From assembly GCA_028583605.1 (NCBI GenBank), contig CM053337.1:20046488-20110487 (forward strand): DNA of 64,000 nucleotides, read 5' to 3'. This document shows positions 46,501 through 56,301 of this stretch, one piece after another (the stretch's first letter is position 1; each line of letters begins with the position of its first letter). The translations under genes and the position numbers were made by a program. The DNA comes from Dastarcus helophoroides. Taxonomy: Eukaryota; Arthropoda; Insecta; Coleoptera; Bothrideridae. The notes beneath the pieces are model-generated. The model was not told the DNA's origin. It ran no database searches and was given only the letters and a program-made list of their open reading frames with translations.

Positions 46501-47035
46501 TGAAATAGAAGTTTATCAAAATAAAGAACGAGAATCTCTTAAGACTGAAGAAAAAGAAGCTCCTCAAAATGAAGACGAGAATGAGACGCTAGATCTAGAG
46601 AATTTCGAAGTTATTTCGGCACTGGAATCTGAAGCAGTTGATGCGGAATTTGATGATGACAGAATTAATTTTACTTTGGAAGAAAACCCATATAAAGTAA
46701 ATTACGCTTTCGGTAATGTAGAAGGAAGAGAAACTCTTCAAATTGAAGGAATAGAAACACTTCAGAGTGAAGGGAGGGAAAATCTTCAGAACGAAGGAAG
46801 AGCTCTTCAGGATGAAGAAAGAACCCATCAGAATAAAGGAAGAGCTCTTCAGAATCAAGGAAGAGCTCTTCATAATCAAGAAAGAGCTCTTCAGAATCAA
46901 GAAAGAGCTCTTCGGGATGAAGGAAGAGCTCTTCAGAATGAAGGAAGCGCTCTTCACAATGACGGAAGCGCTCTTCACAATGAAGGAAGCGCTCTTCACA
47001 ATGAAGGAAGCGCTCTTCACAATTGCCAAACATAG
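43592..47035 (+). CDS. FLYWCH-domain protein with expanded 7-aa and 175-aa repeats
   Basis: An 1147-residue frame. Residues 1-66 form a FLYWCH-like zinc finger: HGGQSLFHGGFQYRFKRK, then TWYC (C35), KC (C43), H60. The last ligand position is HTSC (C63), where family members usually have HxH. A charged, Lys/Arg-rich region to about residue 165 follows. The rest is low complexity: four LQRKKGRP-type 8-mers, then EGRALQN-type 7-mers embedded in ~175-residue units that also carry a TLDLKNFEVIPALKSE and EENPYKVNYAF block. FLYWCH domains bind DNA or protein in insect chromatin factors such as Mod(mdg4). A tandem AGAG just upstream would splice in frame to the exon ending 36,069 (acceptor after 43,577), so it may be an alternative terminal exon. 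A TATA box upstream argues for an independent gene. A good donor (aag|gtgagg) at 43,973 could end the exon right after the domain. Minus-strand frames here are shadows. Confidence 0.7.
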   Translation: MEFTETIHGGQSLFHGGFQYRFKRKTTDGRSTWYCVNDKKLKCTGKVVVKDQEVILTVDHTSCLPDMAKIEVTKRKNCAKKRAREENESFLKIYKEELETLFESGYHATVPTFRSFRNTLYKNRQLKVRIKGEGATRKKIKLDGDEATADDRNGGAGDGEEYRVGTFDDARGKVLQRKKARRALQRKKGRPLQRKKGRPLQRKKGRPLQRKESGTSRDEAREDLQNRGREDCQNEERALQNEGTVFQNYERRAYQNKIEIYQNEERKPLKTEEEEAPQNEDENETLDLKNFEVILVLKSEDVDAEFKDDRINLNLEENPYKVNYAFEGAENRESLQIEGIATLQREGREDLWNEGGARQKEGKALQSEGREDLQNEVAVPQKAGRGLQNEGSGLQNEGRGVHNKGRGLQNKGRGLQNEGRALQNEGRALQNEGRALQNDIEVYQNEEREPLKTEEEEAPQNEDENETLDLKNFEVIPALKSEAVDAEFDDDRINFNLEENPYKVNYAFGSAGGRESLQIEGIETLQSKGREDLWNEGGARQKEGKALQSEGREDLQNEVAVPQKAGRGLQNEGSGLQNEGRGVHNKGRGLQNKGRGLQNEGRALQNEGRALQNDIKVYQNEEREPLKTEEEEAPQNEDENETLDLKNFEVIPALKSEAVDAEFDDDRINFNLEENPYKVNYAFGSAGGRESLQIEGIETLQSKGREDLWNEGGARQKEGKALQSEGREDLQNEVAVPQKAGRGLQNEGSGLQNEGRGVHNKGRGLQNKGRGLQNEGRALQNEGRALQNDIEVYQNEEREPLKTEEEEAPQNEDENETLDLKNFEVIPALKSEAVDAEFDDDRINFNLEENPYKVNYAFGSAGGRETLQIEGTETLQSKGRENLHNEGRALQDEERTIQNKGRALQNQERALQNQERAFQNEGKALQNEGRALQNEGRALQNKERDLQNKGRSLQNEVTVLQNYERRAYQNEIEVYQNKERESLKTEEKEAPQNEDENETLDLENFEVISALESEAVDAEFDDDRINFTLEENPYKVNYAFGNVEGRETLQIEGIETLQSEGRENLQNEGRALQDEERTHQNKGRALQNQGRALHNQERALQNQERALRDEGRALQNEGSALHNDGSALHNEGSALHNEGSALHNCQT
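44365..47030 (+). repeat. Nested coding tandem repeat in the FLYWCH ORF
   Basis: Large units start near 44,365, 44,912, 45,437, 45,962 and 46,508. The 44,912 and 45,437 units are 525 bp and almost identical base for base. Each unit contains a run of 21-bp repeats, gaaggaagagctcttcagaa plus t. Both periods are multiples of 3, so the frame is kept. Each 21-mer contains the 12-bp perfect palindrome gaagagctcttc. Confidence 0.92.
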
Positions 47036-49040
47036 AGATATTTGTGACATTTTAATTTCTTTCAGAAGTGATTTACATTAAAATTTGATACGTTTTTGTC
47101 TGTAGAGAATACTTTTAATTAATGCTACAAGCGAAAACGAAAGATTAAATAGATGAGTTTGTTGCCATGCAAATTATTTGTGTCACAAAAGAGAATATCA
47201 TCCCCCTAGTAGAATTACCTGACTCTACAATAACCTTGGTACAGAACATAGATCTAAGAGCGAAGAAACTGATAAAGTCTGTAGTATCTTAAATTGCCAA
47301 ACATAGAGATATTTATGACATTTTAATTTCTTTCAGAAGTGATTTACATTAAAATTTGATACGTTTTTGTCTGTAGAGAATACTTTTAATTAATGCTACA
47401 AGCGAAAACGAAAGATTAAATAGATGAGTTTGTTGCCATGCAAATTATTGTGTCACAAAACGAGAATATCATCCCCCTAGTAGAATTACCTGACTCTACA
47501 ATACCTTGGTACAGAACATAGATCTAAGAGCGAAGAAACTGGATAAAGTCTGTAGTATCTTAAATTGCCGAACATTGAGGTATTTGTGACATTTTAATTT
47601 CTTTCAGGAGTGATTTACGTTAAAATTTGATAGGTTTTGTCTGTAGCGAATACTTTTAATTAATGTTACATGCGGAAACGAAAGATTAAATTGATGAGTT
47701 TGTTGCCATGCAAATTATTTGTGTCACAAAACGAGAATATCATCCCCCTAGTAGATTTACCTGATTCTACAATACCTTGGTACAGAACATAGATCTAAGA
47801 GCGAAGAAACTGGATAAAGTATACAATATCTTAAATTGCCGAACATTGAGGTATTTGTGACATTTTAATTTCTTTCAATGGTGATTTACATTAAAATTTG
47901 ATACGTTTTGTCTGTAAAGAATACTTGTAATTAATGCTACATGCGGAAATGAAAGATTAAATAGATGAGTTTGTTGACATGCAAATTATTTGTGTCACAA
48001 AAGAGAATATCATCCCCCTAGTAGAATTAACTGACTCTACAATACCTTGGTACAGAACTTAGATCTAAAGAGCGAAGAACTGGATAAAGTCTGTAGTATC
48101 TTAAATTGCCAAACATAGAGATATTTGTGACATTTTAATTTCTTTCAATGGTGATTTACGTTAAAATTTGATAGGTTTTGTCTGTACAGAATACTTTTAA
48201 TTAATGTTACATGCGGAAACGAAAGATTAAATAGATGAGTTTGTTGCCATGCAAATTATTGTGTCACAAAACGAGAATATCATCCCCCTAGTAGAATTAC
48301 CTGACTCTACAATACCTTGTACAGAACATAGATCTAAAGAGCGAAGAACTTGGATAAAGTCTGTAGTATCCTAAATTGCCGAACATAGAGATATTTGTGA
48401 CATTTTAATTCTTTCAATTGTGATTTAACGTTAAAATTTAATACGTTTTGTCTGTACAGAATACTTTTAATTAATGCTACATGCGGAAAAAAAGATCCTT
48501 TTTAAGTAAATGTGTTTGTTGACATGCAAATTATTGTGTCACAAAACGAGATATCATCCCCCTAGTAGAATTACCTGACTCTACAATACCTTGGTACAGA
48601 CATAGATCTAAAGAGCGAAGAACTTGGATAAAGTCTGTAGTATCTTAATTGCCGAACATAGAGGTATTTGTGACATTTTAATTTCTTTCAATTGTGATTT
48701 ACCGTTAAAATTTGATACGTTTTTGTCTGTACAGAATACTTTTAATTAATGCTACAAGCGAAAACGAAAGATTAAATTGATGAGTTTGTTGACATGCAAA
48801 TTATTTGTGTCACAAAACGAGAATATCATCCCCCTAGTAGAGTTACCTGACTTTCCAATACCTTGGTACAGACATAGATCTAAAGAGCGAAGAACTGGAT
48901 AAAGTCTGTAGTATCTTAACTTGCCGAACATAGAGGTATTTGTGACATTTTAATTTCTTTCAGAAGTGATTTACATTAAAATTTGATACGTTTTGTATCA
49001 ATAGAATACTTTTAATTAATGCTAAAAATAACAAACGAAT
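47021..49040 (+). repeat. 270-bp satellite, part 1
   Basis: Eight unit starts (marker aattgcc) at 47,024, 47,292, 47,563, 47,834, 48,104, 48,374, 48,647 and 48,918 give spacings of 268-273 bp. Every unit has ttttaatttctttca(g), followed by gtgattta, and an inverted-looking tgacatgcaaattatttgtg segment. The first unit overlaps the stop codon of the FLYWCH ORF. The last runs to within about 10 bp of the exon at 49,051. Confidence 0.93.
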
Positions 49041-49050
49041 CCCTTTCCAG

Positions 49051-49644
49051 GTGAGGACCTGATCCCATTGCGCTGTTGGGACTGTAATGTCAACTTCACC
49101 GAAAAACATTACCTATACTCTCACCTATTCCACCACATAAAACAACCCCAAGTCCTTCTAAAACGCGAGGTCTTGCCTCCGTTGAAACTAACTTTGAAAA
49201 GCAGCGGCGACAAGTTCGAAATAGTGAGCCCGACGGGTTCCCAAAGCGTCGCCAACCTGGCGGAAACGGAAGGGGAAAATACCGAAGGGCAAGTGGGTGA
49301 GGAGCCGGGAGAAGAGGAGTTGGGTGACGACGAAACTCTGCTCGCCGAATTCGACGACGCCAACGTCAGCTTCTCACCCAATTTCGCCGATTGTAACGGG
49401 ATCATCGATTCGCCTAGTAATAGCGATACGGCGTTCAGTGAAACCGGCTTTAGCGACACCGCCAACAGTGAAACGGGCTTTAGCGAGACCGCGGGTAGCG
49501 AAACGGGGTACAACGAAACTGCTGGCAGTGAAGGCGGGTATCAGGATAACGTGACCGGCGACGTTAGCCTGGGTGATTCCGGCGTGGAAAGTGGTGACGC
49601 GCAGGGCGAGGAAACCCAAGGGAACTCGAATTCTAAAAGTTCAG
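49051..49644 (+). CDS. Zinc-finger gene exon: C2H2 finger and acidic SETG-rich region
   Basis: Acceptor ccctttccag ends at 49,050 and donor tcag|gtaaaa starts at 49,645. The 594-bp exon enters and leaves in phase 1. It begins GEDLIPLRCWDCNVNF, with a canonical C2H2 finger (CX2CX12HX3H; C21, C24, H37, H41 in the spliced product). Then come a basic stretch (VLLKREVLPPLKLTLK), an acidic segment (EGENTEGQVGEEPGEEE) and repeats of SETGFS/SETAG. The composition suggests a nuclear protein with a disordered activation-like region. Frame read past 49,644 is intron. I considered the row/ZNF592 chromatin-factor family because of the LKLTLK and (downstream) PKIRIKTTGLLK words, but I cannot confirm it. 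Confidence 0.85.
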
Positions 49645-49794
49645 GTAAAATATCCCATTTTATCAAATTTGTTACGTCGCAAGTTTGTTATTTTCGCAGC
49701 TGTTTTTATCGATTCTGCTTGAATTTCGCATACAGAATATTATTTGTAACTATACCGAGCAAAATTTATATAAAATTGTTTAATAGAAACGATT

Positions 49795-50857
49795 TTTGTC
49801 ACAAACGAGAATATCACTCACAATCACCTGACTTCACAATACCTTGGTACGGAACAGAGATCTGAATGGTAAAGAAACTGACTGGTTAAAGTTTACAGTA
49901 TCTTAAATAGCCGAACATAGAAGTATTTGTGACATTTTAATTTCTTTTAGCAGTAATTTACGTTAAAATTTGATAAATTTTGTCTATATGAAATATTGTT
50001 AATCATGTTACATGCGTAAACATTTTTTTTTTAACTAGATAGGTTGATATGCAAATTATTTTCGCCATAAACGAGATCACGCTCAAATTGACTTACCTAA
50101 CTTTATAATACCTTGGTACAGAACATAGATCTAAAGAGCGAAGAAACTGGATAAAGTATACAATATCTTAAATTGCCAAACATAGAGATATTTGTGACAT
50201 TTTAATTTTCTTTAGTAGTGACTTACGTTAAAATTTGATAAGTTTTGTCAGTTCATATTATTTTTAATTAATGCTATATGCGGAAAAAAAATCCTTTTTA
50301 AGTATATGTGTTTGTTGACATGCAAATTTTTTTTTATCGCAAACGTGAGTATCACGCCTCTGACTTCATAACACCTTGATGCAGAACATAGATCCAAAGA
50401 GCAAAGAAATTAGATAAAGTCTACAGTATCTTAAATTGCCGAACATAGAGATATTTGTGACATTTTAATTTCTTTCAGGAGTGATTTACGTTAAAATTTG
50501 ATAAGTTTTGCCAGTACAAATTATTTTTAATTAATGCCACATGCGGGAAAAAAAGATCCTTTTTAAGTAAATGTGTTTGTTGACATGCAAATTTTTTTTT
50601 TGTCGCAAACGTGAGTATCTCGCTTCTGACTTCATAACACCTTGGTGCAGAACATAGATCCAAAGAGCGAAGAAATTAGATAAAGTGTACAGTATCTTAA
50701 ATTGTCGAACATAGAGATATTTATGACATTTTAATTTCTTTCAGGAGTGATTTACATTAAAATATATGATAATGATAAGATTTGTCTTTACAGAAAATGT
50801 TTAATTAATGCTACATGCGGAAACAAAATATCTTCTTTTAAATGGATATATTTGTTA
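49795..50857 (+). repeat. 270-bp satellite, part 2
   Basis: The same family resumes mid-unit 150 bp after the exon (ttgtcacaaacgagaatatc) and runs for about four units, more diverged than part 1. It is broken at 50,858 by the inserted element. Confidence 0.88.
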
Positions 50858-51281
50858 CAAAGGCGTAGAAAAGACATCGATTAGACAAAATATTTTTATA
50901 AATGTCAACTTAAAACCCGAAATTTGGGCTTTAAACCCGAAATTGCGACTTTTTTCTCGAAATTTCTATTTTTTTTTTTTCGAAATTTAGACTTTCATTT
51001 CAAAATTTCGACTTTTTTTTTTTAATCCCGAAATTTTTTCGTTTTTTCTCGAAATTTCGAGATTAAAGTTGAAATTTCGAATTTAATCGCGGGATTTCGA
51101 GGAAAAGGTTGAAATGTTACGTTAAAAGTCGAAACTTCGAGGTTAAACTCGAAATTTCGACCTTTTTTTAGAAATTTCGAGTTTAATCTCGGAATTTCGA
51201 CTTTTAACTCCACATTTCAACCTTTCCCTCGAAATGCTGAGATTAAATTCGAAATTTCAACTTAAATCTCGAAATGTCGAC

Positions 51282-51420
51282 AAAAAACGATGACATTTTG
51301 ATAATTAAAAATAAAAATTACTGAACGCACCCTACTGCCAACTGTCAATGTTACTAGGAAAGGGAAGTGGTGGGATTCAATTGTCATCTACCTAACTTAA
51401 CCGTAGAGTATAGAAATTTT
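51282..51420 (+). repeat. Core cassette, copy 1
   Basis: Contains gaacgcaccctactgccaac and aggaaagggaagtggtggga. Near-identical to 51,790-51,925 and the reverse complement of the 4742-4855 cassette. Confidence 0.85.
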
Positions 51421-51789
51421 GACTTTCACCTCGAAATGTCTACTTTTTTCTCGAAATTTAGACTTTAATTTCAAAATTTCGACCTTTTTCTCAAAATTTC
51501 GACTTTAATCTCGAAATTTCGTCGTTTTTTTCTCAAAATTTCGAGATTAAAGTTGAAATTTGGAATTTAAACTCGGGATTTCGAGGAAAAGGTTGAAATG
51601 TCGCGTTAAAAGTCGAAACTTCGAGATTAAACTCGAAACTTCAAGATTAAACTCGAAATATCGACTTTTTTTAGAAATTTCGAGTTTAACACGGAATTTC
51701 GACTTTTAACTCGACATTATAACATTTTCCTCAAAATCCTGAGATTAAATTCTAAATTTCAACTTAAATCTCGAAATTTCGACAAAAAA

Positions 51790-51925
51790 CGATGACATTT
51801 TGATAATTAAAAATAAAAATTACTGAACGCACCCTACTGCCAACTGTCAATGTTACTAGGAAAGGGAAGTGGTGGGATTCAATTGTCATCTACCTAACTT
51901 AACCGTAGAGTATAGAAATTTTGAC
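51790..51925 (+). repeat. Core cassette, copy 2
   Basis: 508 bp after copy 1, with virtually the same sequence, showing that cassette plus flanking short repeats was duplicated as a unit. Confidence 0.85.
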
Positions 51926-52171
51926 TTTTATCTTGAAATTACAAGAAAAAAGTGGAAATTTCGAGATTAAAGTCGAAATTTCAATCGAAATTTTGAGAAA
52001 AAAGTCGAAATTTCAAGAGAGAAGTCGAAATTTCGATATTAAAGTCGAAATTTCAATCGGAGTTTTGAGGAAAAACTCATAATTTCAAAATGAAAGTCGA
52101 AGTTTCAAGTTTAATGTCGAAATTTCAAGGAAAAAGTCCTAATTTTGATGTTCTTTCTACGCCTTCGTGTT

Positions 52172-54480
52172 TTATTGATATGCAAATTATTTTTGTCACA
52201 AACGAGAGTATCATTCCCTAGTAGAATTACCTGACTCTCAATACCTTGGTATAGAACATAGATCTAAAGAGCAAAGAAACTGGACAAAGTCTGTAGTATT
52301 TTAAATTGCCGAACATAGAGGTATTTGTGACATTTTAATTTCTTTCAATGGTGACTTAAGTTAAAGTTTCATACGTTTTGTCTGTATAGAATACTTTTAA
52401 TTAATGCTACATGCGGTAACGAAAGATTAAATAGATGAGTTTGTTGACATGCAAATTATTTGTGTCACAAAACGAGAATATCATCCCCTAGTAGAGTTAC
52501 CTGACTTTCCAATACCTTGGTACAGAACATAGATCTAAAGAGCGAAGAAACTGGACAAAGTCTGTAGTATCTTAAATTGCCGAACATAGAGGTATTTGTG
52601 ACATTTTAATTTCTTTCAATGGTGATTTACGTTAAAATTTCATACGTTTTGTCTGTAGAGAATACTTTTAATTAATGCTACATGCGGAAACGAAAGATTA
52701 AATTGATGAGTTTGTTGACATGCAAATTATTTGTGTCACAAAACGAGAATATCATCCCCCTAGTAGAGTTACCTGACTTTCCAATACCTTGGTACAGAAC
52801 ATAGATCTAAAGAGCGAAGAAACTGGATAAAGTCTGTAGTATCTTAAATTGCCGAACATAGAGGTATTTGTGACATTTTAATTTCTTTCAATTGTGATTT
52901 AACGTTAAAATTTAATACGTTTTGTCTGTAGAGAATACTTTTAATTAATGCTACATGCGGAAACGAAAGATTAAATTGATGAGTTTGTTGACATGCAAAT
53001 TATTTGTGTCACAAAACGAGAATATCATCCCCTAGTAGAATTACCTGACTCTACAATACCTTGGTACAGAACATAGATCTAAAGAGCGAAGAAACTGGAT
53101 AAAGTCTGTAGTATCTTAAATTGCCGAACATAGAGGTATTTGTGACATTTTAATTTCTTTCAATTGTGATTTAACGTTAAAATTTGAAAGGTTTTGTCTC
53201 CATAGAATACTTTTAATTAATGCTACATGCGAAAACGAAAGATTAAATTGATGAGTTTGTTGACATGCAAATTATTTGTGTCACAAAACGAGAATATCAT
53301 CCCCCTAGTAGAATTACCTGACTCTACAATACCTTGGTACAGAACATACATCTAAAGAGCGAAGAAACTGAATAAAGTCTGTAGTATCTTAAATTGCCGA
53401 ACATACAGGTATTTGTGACATTTCAATTTCTTTCAATTGTGATTTACCGTTAAAATTTGATAGGTTTTGTCTGTACAGAATACTTTTAATTAATGCTACA
53501 AGCGAAAACGAAAGATTAAATAGCTGAGTTTATTGACATGCAAATTATTTGTGTCACAAAACGAGAATATCATCCCCTAGTAGAATTACCTGACTCTACA
53601 ATACCTTGGTACAGAACATACATCTAAAGAGCGAAGAAACTGAATAAAGTCTGTAGTATCTTAAATTGCCGAACATACAGGTATTTGTGACATTTCAATT
53701 TCTTTCAATTGTGATTTACCGTTAAAATTTGATAGGTTTTGTCTGTACAGAATACTTTTAATTAATGCTACAAGCGCAAACGAAAGATTAAATTGATGAG
53801 TTTGTTGCCATGCAAATTATTTGTGTCACAAAACGAGAATATCATCCCCCTAGTAGAATTACCTGACTCTACAATACCTTGGTACAGAACATAGATCTAA
53901 AGTGCGAAGAAACTGGATAAAGTCTGTAGTATCTTAAATTGCCGAACATAGAGGTATTTGTGACATTTTAATTTCTTTCAATTGTGATTTAACTTTAAAA
54001 TTTGATACGTTTTGTCTGTAAAGAATACTTGTAATTAATGCTACATGCGGAAATGAAAGATTAAATAGATGAGTTTGTTGACATGCAAATTATTTGTGTC
54101 ACAAAACGAGAATATCATCCCCCTAGTAGAATTACCTGATTCTACAATACCTTGGTACAGAACATAGATCTAAAGAGCGATGAAACTGGATAAAGTCTGT
54201 AGTTTCTTAAATTGCCGAACATAGAGGTATTTGTGACATTTTAATTTCTTTCAATTGTGATTTAACGTTAAAATTTGAAAGGTTTTGTCTCCATAGAATA
54301 CTTTTAATTAATGCTACATGCGAAAACGAAAGATTAAATAGAGGAGTTTGTTAACATGGAGATTATTTGTGTCACAACACGAGAATATTACGCTCAAGTA
54401 GAATCTCCCGACTTACAACACCTTGACGTAGAACATAGATTTCAAGAGCTAAGAAACTGTTTAAAATCTGCAATGTTTTA
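52172..54480 (+). repeat. 270-bp satellite, part 3 (most homogeneous)
   Basis: About 8.5 units after the inserted element, with very high similarity between neighbours (for example 53,260-53,530 against 53,535-53,800). Typical words are catccccctagtagaattac, ccttggtacagaacatagat and attgccgaacatagaggtat. Confidence 0.93.
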
Positions 54481-55960
54481 AATTCCCGAATATAATATTT
54501 GTGATATTTTAACTTAAATGAAAATATCAAACGCTTCAGTAGAATCACCTGACCACAATATCTTGGTATAGATTCAAATGTTGGGTGAATAGAAGATATT
54601 CAGAGATTTTTTCGAAATAATTGGTTTACTTCGTAAAATCTCGAGTTGAAATTTAAAACTTCTATTTTTATTTAAAAGAAAAAGTTGAAACTTCGAACAA
54701 TACTAGTCAAAATATTCAGAAGAAATGTCGTGCCAAAGCGACAACTGTGAACAAAAAAACGGAATTAATAAAAAAAAAGTTTCTCCCAATTTTGACTAAA
54801 ATTTTCGAGAAGTTTTAGATTTTATAAAAAATCTTTGTTGAAACCTAAAAATTAAATTTTGCTAATTTGAAGTTTTTCTACAATTTTTTATATTAAAACT
54901 TAAATTTAATTAAAATTTGATCTTCCGAAATTTCAACTTTTTTTTAACCTTGAAATTTGACAATTTTGTTTTTTTAATAAATTTCCAATAGTATCTTGTA
55001 TTTTCGAGTTTTGTCCATAATTTTTCTGTTTTTCTTAAAAATTTTACTTTTTTATTTTTATGATTACATAAAACTAACAAAGTAACATTTTTAAGAAAAA
55101 CAGAAAAATTATGGACAAAAGTCGAAAATACAAGATATTATTGGAAATTTGTGTGTATTGTGCTTATATTAGTAAGCACATATTCTGTCAGATTAAAAAG
55201 AAATTTTGATACATTTCAGTCGAAATCAGAATTATAATTATTCACTTAAAACCGTTTTAACTCCGAAAGTTGAAAAAATAACATTTCTGGAATAATTATA
55301 AAAATCAGATACGCCACTGGCTTTTGTGATAACTAGAAGTATCATGCTCGAGTAGAAACACCTATCTTTATAATCACCTTGATGACAAAATCATAGATCT
55401 AGTGAGCAAAGCAACAGGATAAAGTCTTCAATATCTCAAATTGCCGAATATAGATATTTGTTGGTGTGTGACGTTCTAATGTAATTTTTTGTTTTTTCAA
55501 AAAAACAAAATTTTTATTTTTTCCATATCTAATTTTTGGGTCTCCTATTTTTCATTATTCCTATTCTATGTAAAATAAAATAACATCTTAATTTGTGAAC
55601 TGTCATGAAATGACCTTTTCAATAAATTTAAATATCTCGTAGTCGCATTTCAAAAACTGTTTAGAAAATTAAATAATAATAAAAATTTAAATATTTCCAA
55701 ACTGGGCCGAAGAAATGTTAAATAAATTGAAAAAAAAAAACATAATATTTCCGGTCAATAAGGGTCTACCATGAAGAATAGTTCTAATGTAATGCTAGAG
55801 TAGAATCACCTGTCTTCATAACACTTTGATACTGAAACCATATATCTGGAGAGCTACAAAACAATAAAGTTTGCATTATCTCAAATCGCCGACACAGAAT
55901 ATATGTGACGCTTTTAGTAGTGACTTAACGTTAAAACTTGCTAAGTAAAAAGTGTCGCGT
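54481..55960 (+). repeat. Decayed 270-bp satellite mixed with AT-rich sequence
   Basis: Recognisable but badly diverged units lie at about 54,360-54,560, 55,320-55,480 and 55,790-55,950. Words such as agagtagaatcacctgtctt and tcaaattgccgaat survive. The rest is AT-rich and contains a long hairpin. Confidence 0.65.
54979..55150. repeat. 72-bp-arm hairpin (MITE-like or foldback)
   Basis: Arms 54,979-55,050 and 55,079-55,150 are reverse complements with about four mismatches, separated by 28 bp. Key words are ccaatagtatcttgtatttt and its inverted counterpart near 55,123-55,146. It could be a small foldback element or a source of structured RNA. Confidence 0.85.
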
Positions 55961-56025
55961 ACGTTTGTGAGCTTAGAGGCGAAATTTTAACGAATCAATC
56001 CTTTAGAAAGATAACATTATTTTGA

Positions 56026-56301
56026 ATGAATCTTATAGAGTCAGTTGAGATTAATTCCAACTTGGTTGCTGACGAAAAAACGAAACTGGCCATTGCTTGT
56101 GTAATTCTCCATCAATTGATTAACAAAGGCAACAAATCGGCGCGTAGCGTGATGAAAATATCGAGGAAAAAGTTTAGTGAGTATTACAATTCGAATAAAT
56201 ACGGCGAAATTCTAAGTTTGTCAAAATTCATAGAAGTTGAAAGATTTTCGGGAGTTATTTTAGCGATACATTTTTTCATTTCGTTAGCGTTGCATTATTA
56301 A
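56026..56301 (+). CDS. Unrecognised 91-aa ORF in an intron
   Basis: MNLIESVEINSNLVADEKTK... ends in a hydrophobic tail (FSGVILAIHFFISLALHY) that could be membrane-inserting. Composition is more protein-like than the repeat frames, and it lies in unique sequence. I recognise no domain, no splice context ties it to the zinc-finger gene, and no promoter is evident. It may be a gene relic or chance. Confidence 0.2.
   Translation: MNLIESVEINSNLVADEKTKLAIACVILHQLINKGNKSARSVMKISRKKFSEYYNSNKYGEILSLSKFIEVERFSGVILAIHFFISLALHY

Larger units (their letters stand above)
50860..52165. mobile_element. TIR-bounded element filled with aaatttcgac satellite
   Basis: The left end aaggcgtagaaaagacatc and right end gatgttctttctacgcctt are inverted copies. 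The element splits a 270-bp satellite unit: flanks ...ggatatatttgttac and tgttttattgatatgc fit the unit's gagtttgttgacatgc. Inside, aaatttcgacttt units run in both orientations, plus two copies of the non-satellite core cassette (51,282 and 51,790, 508 bp apart). No transposase. The exact target duplication is unclear. Confidence 0.75.

Noticed and set aside
44474..47050. Four antisense frames of 151-172 residues, repeated every 525 bp
   Set aside because: They are the reverse reading of the palindromic coding repeat in the FLYWCH ORF and have no independent support.
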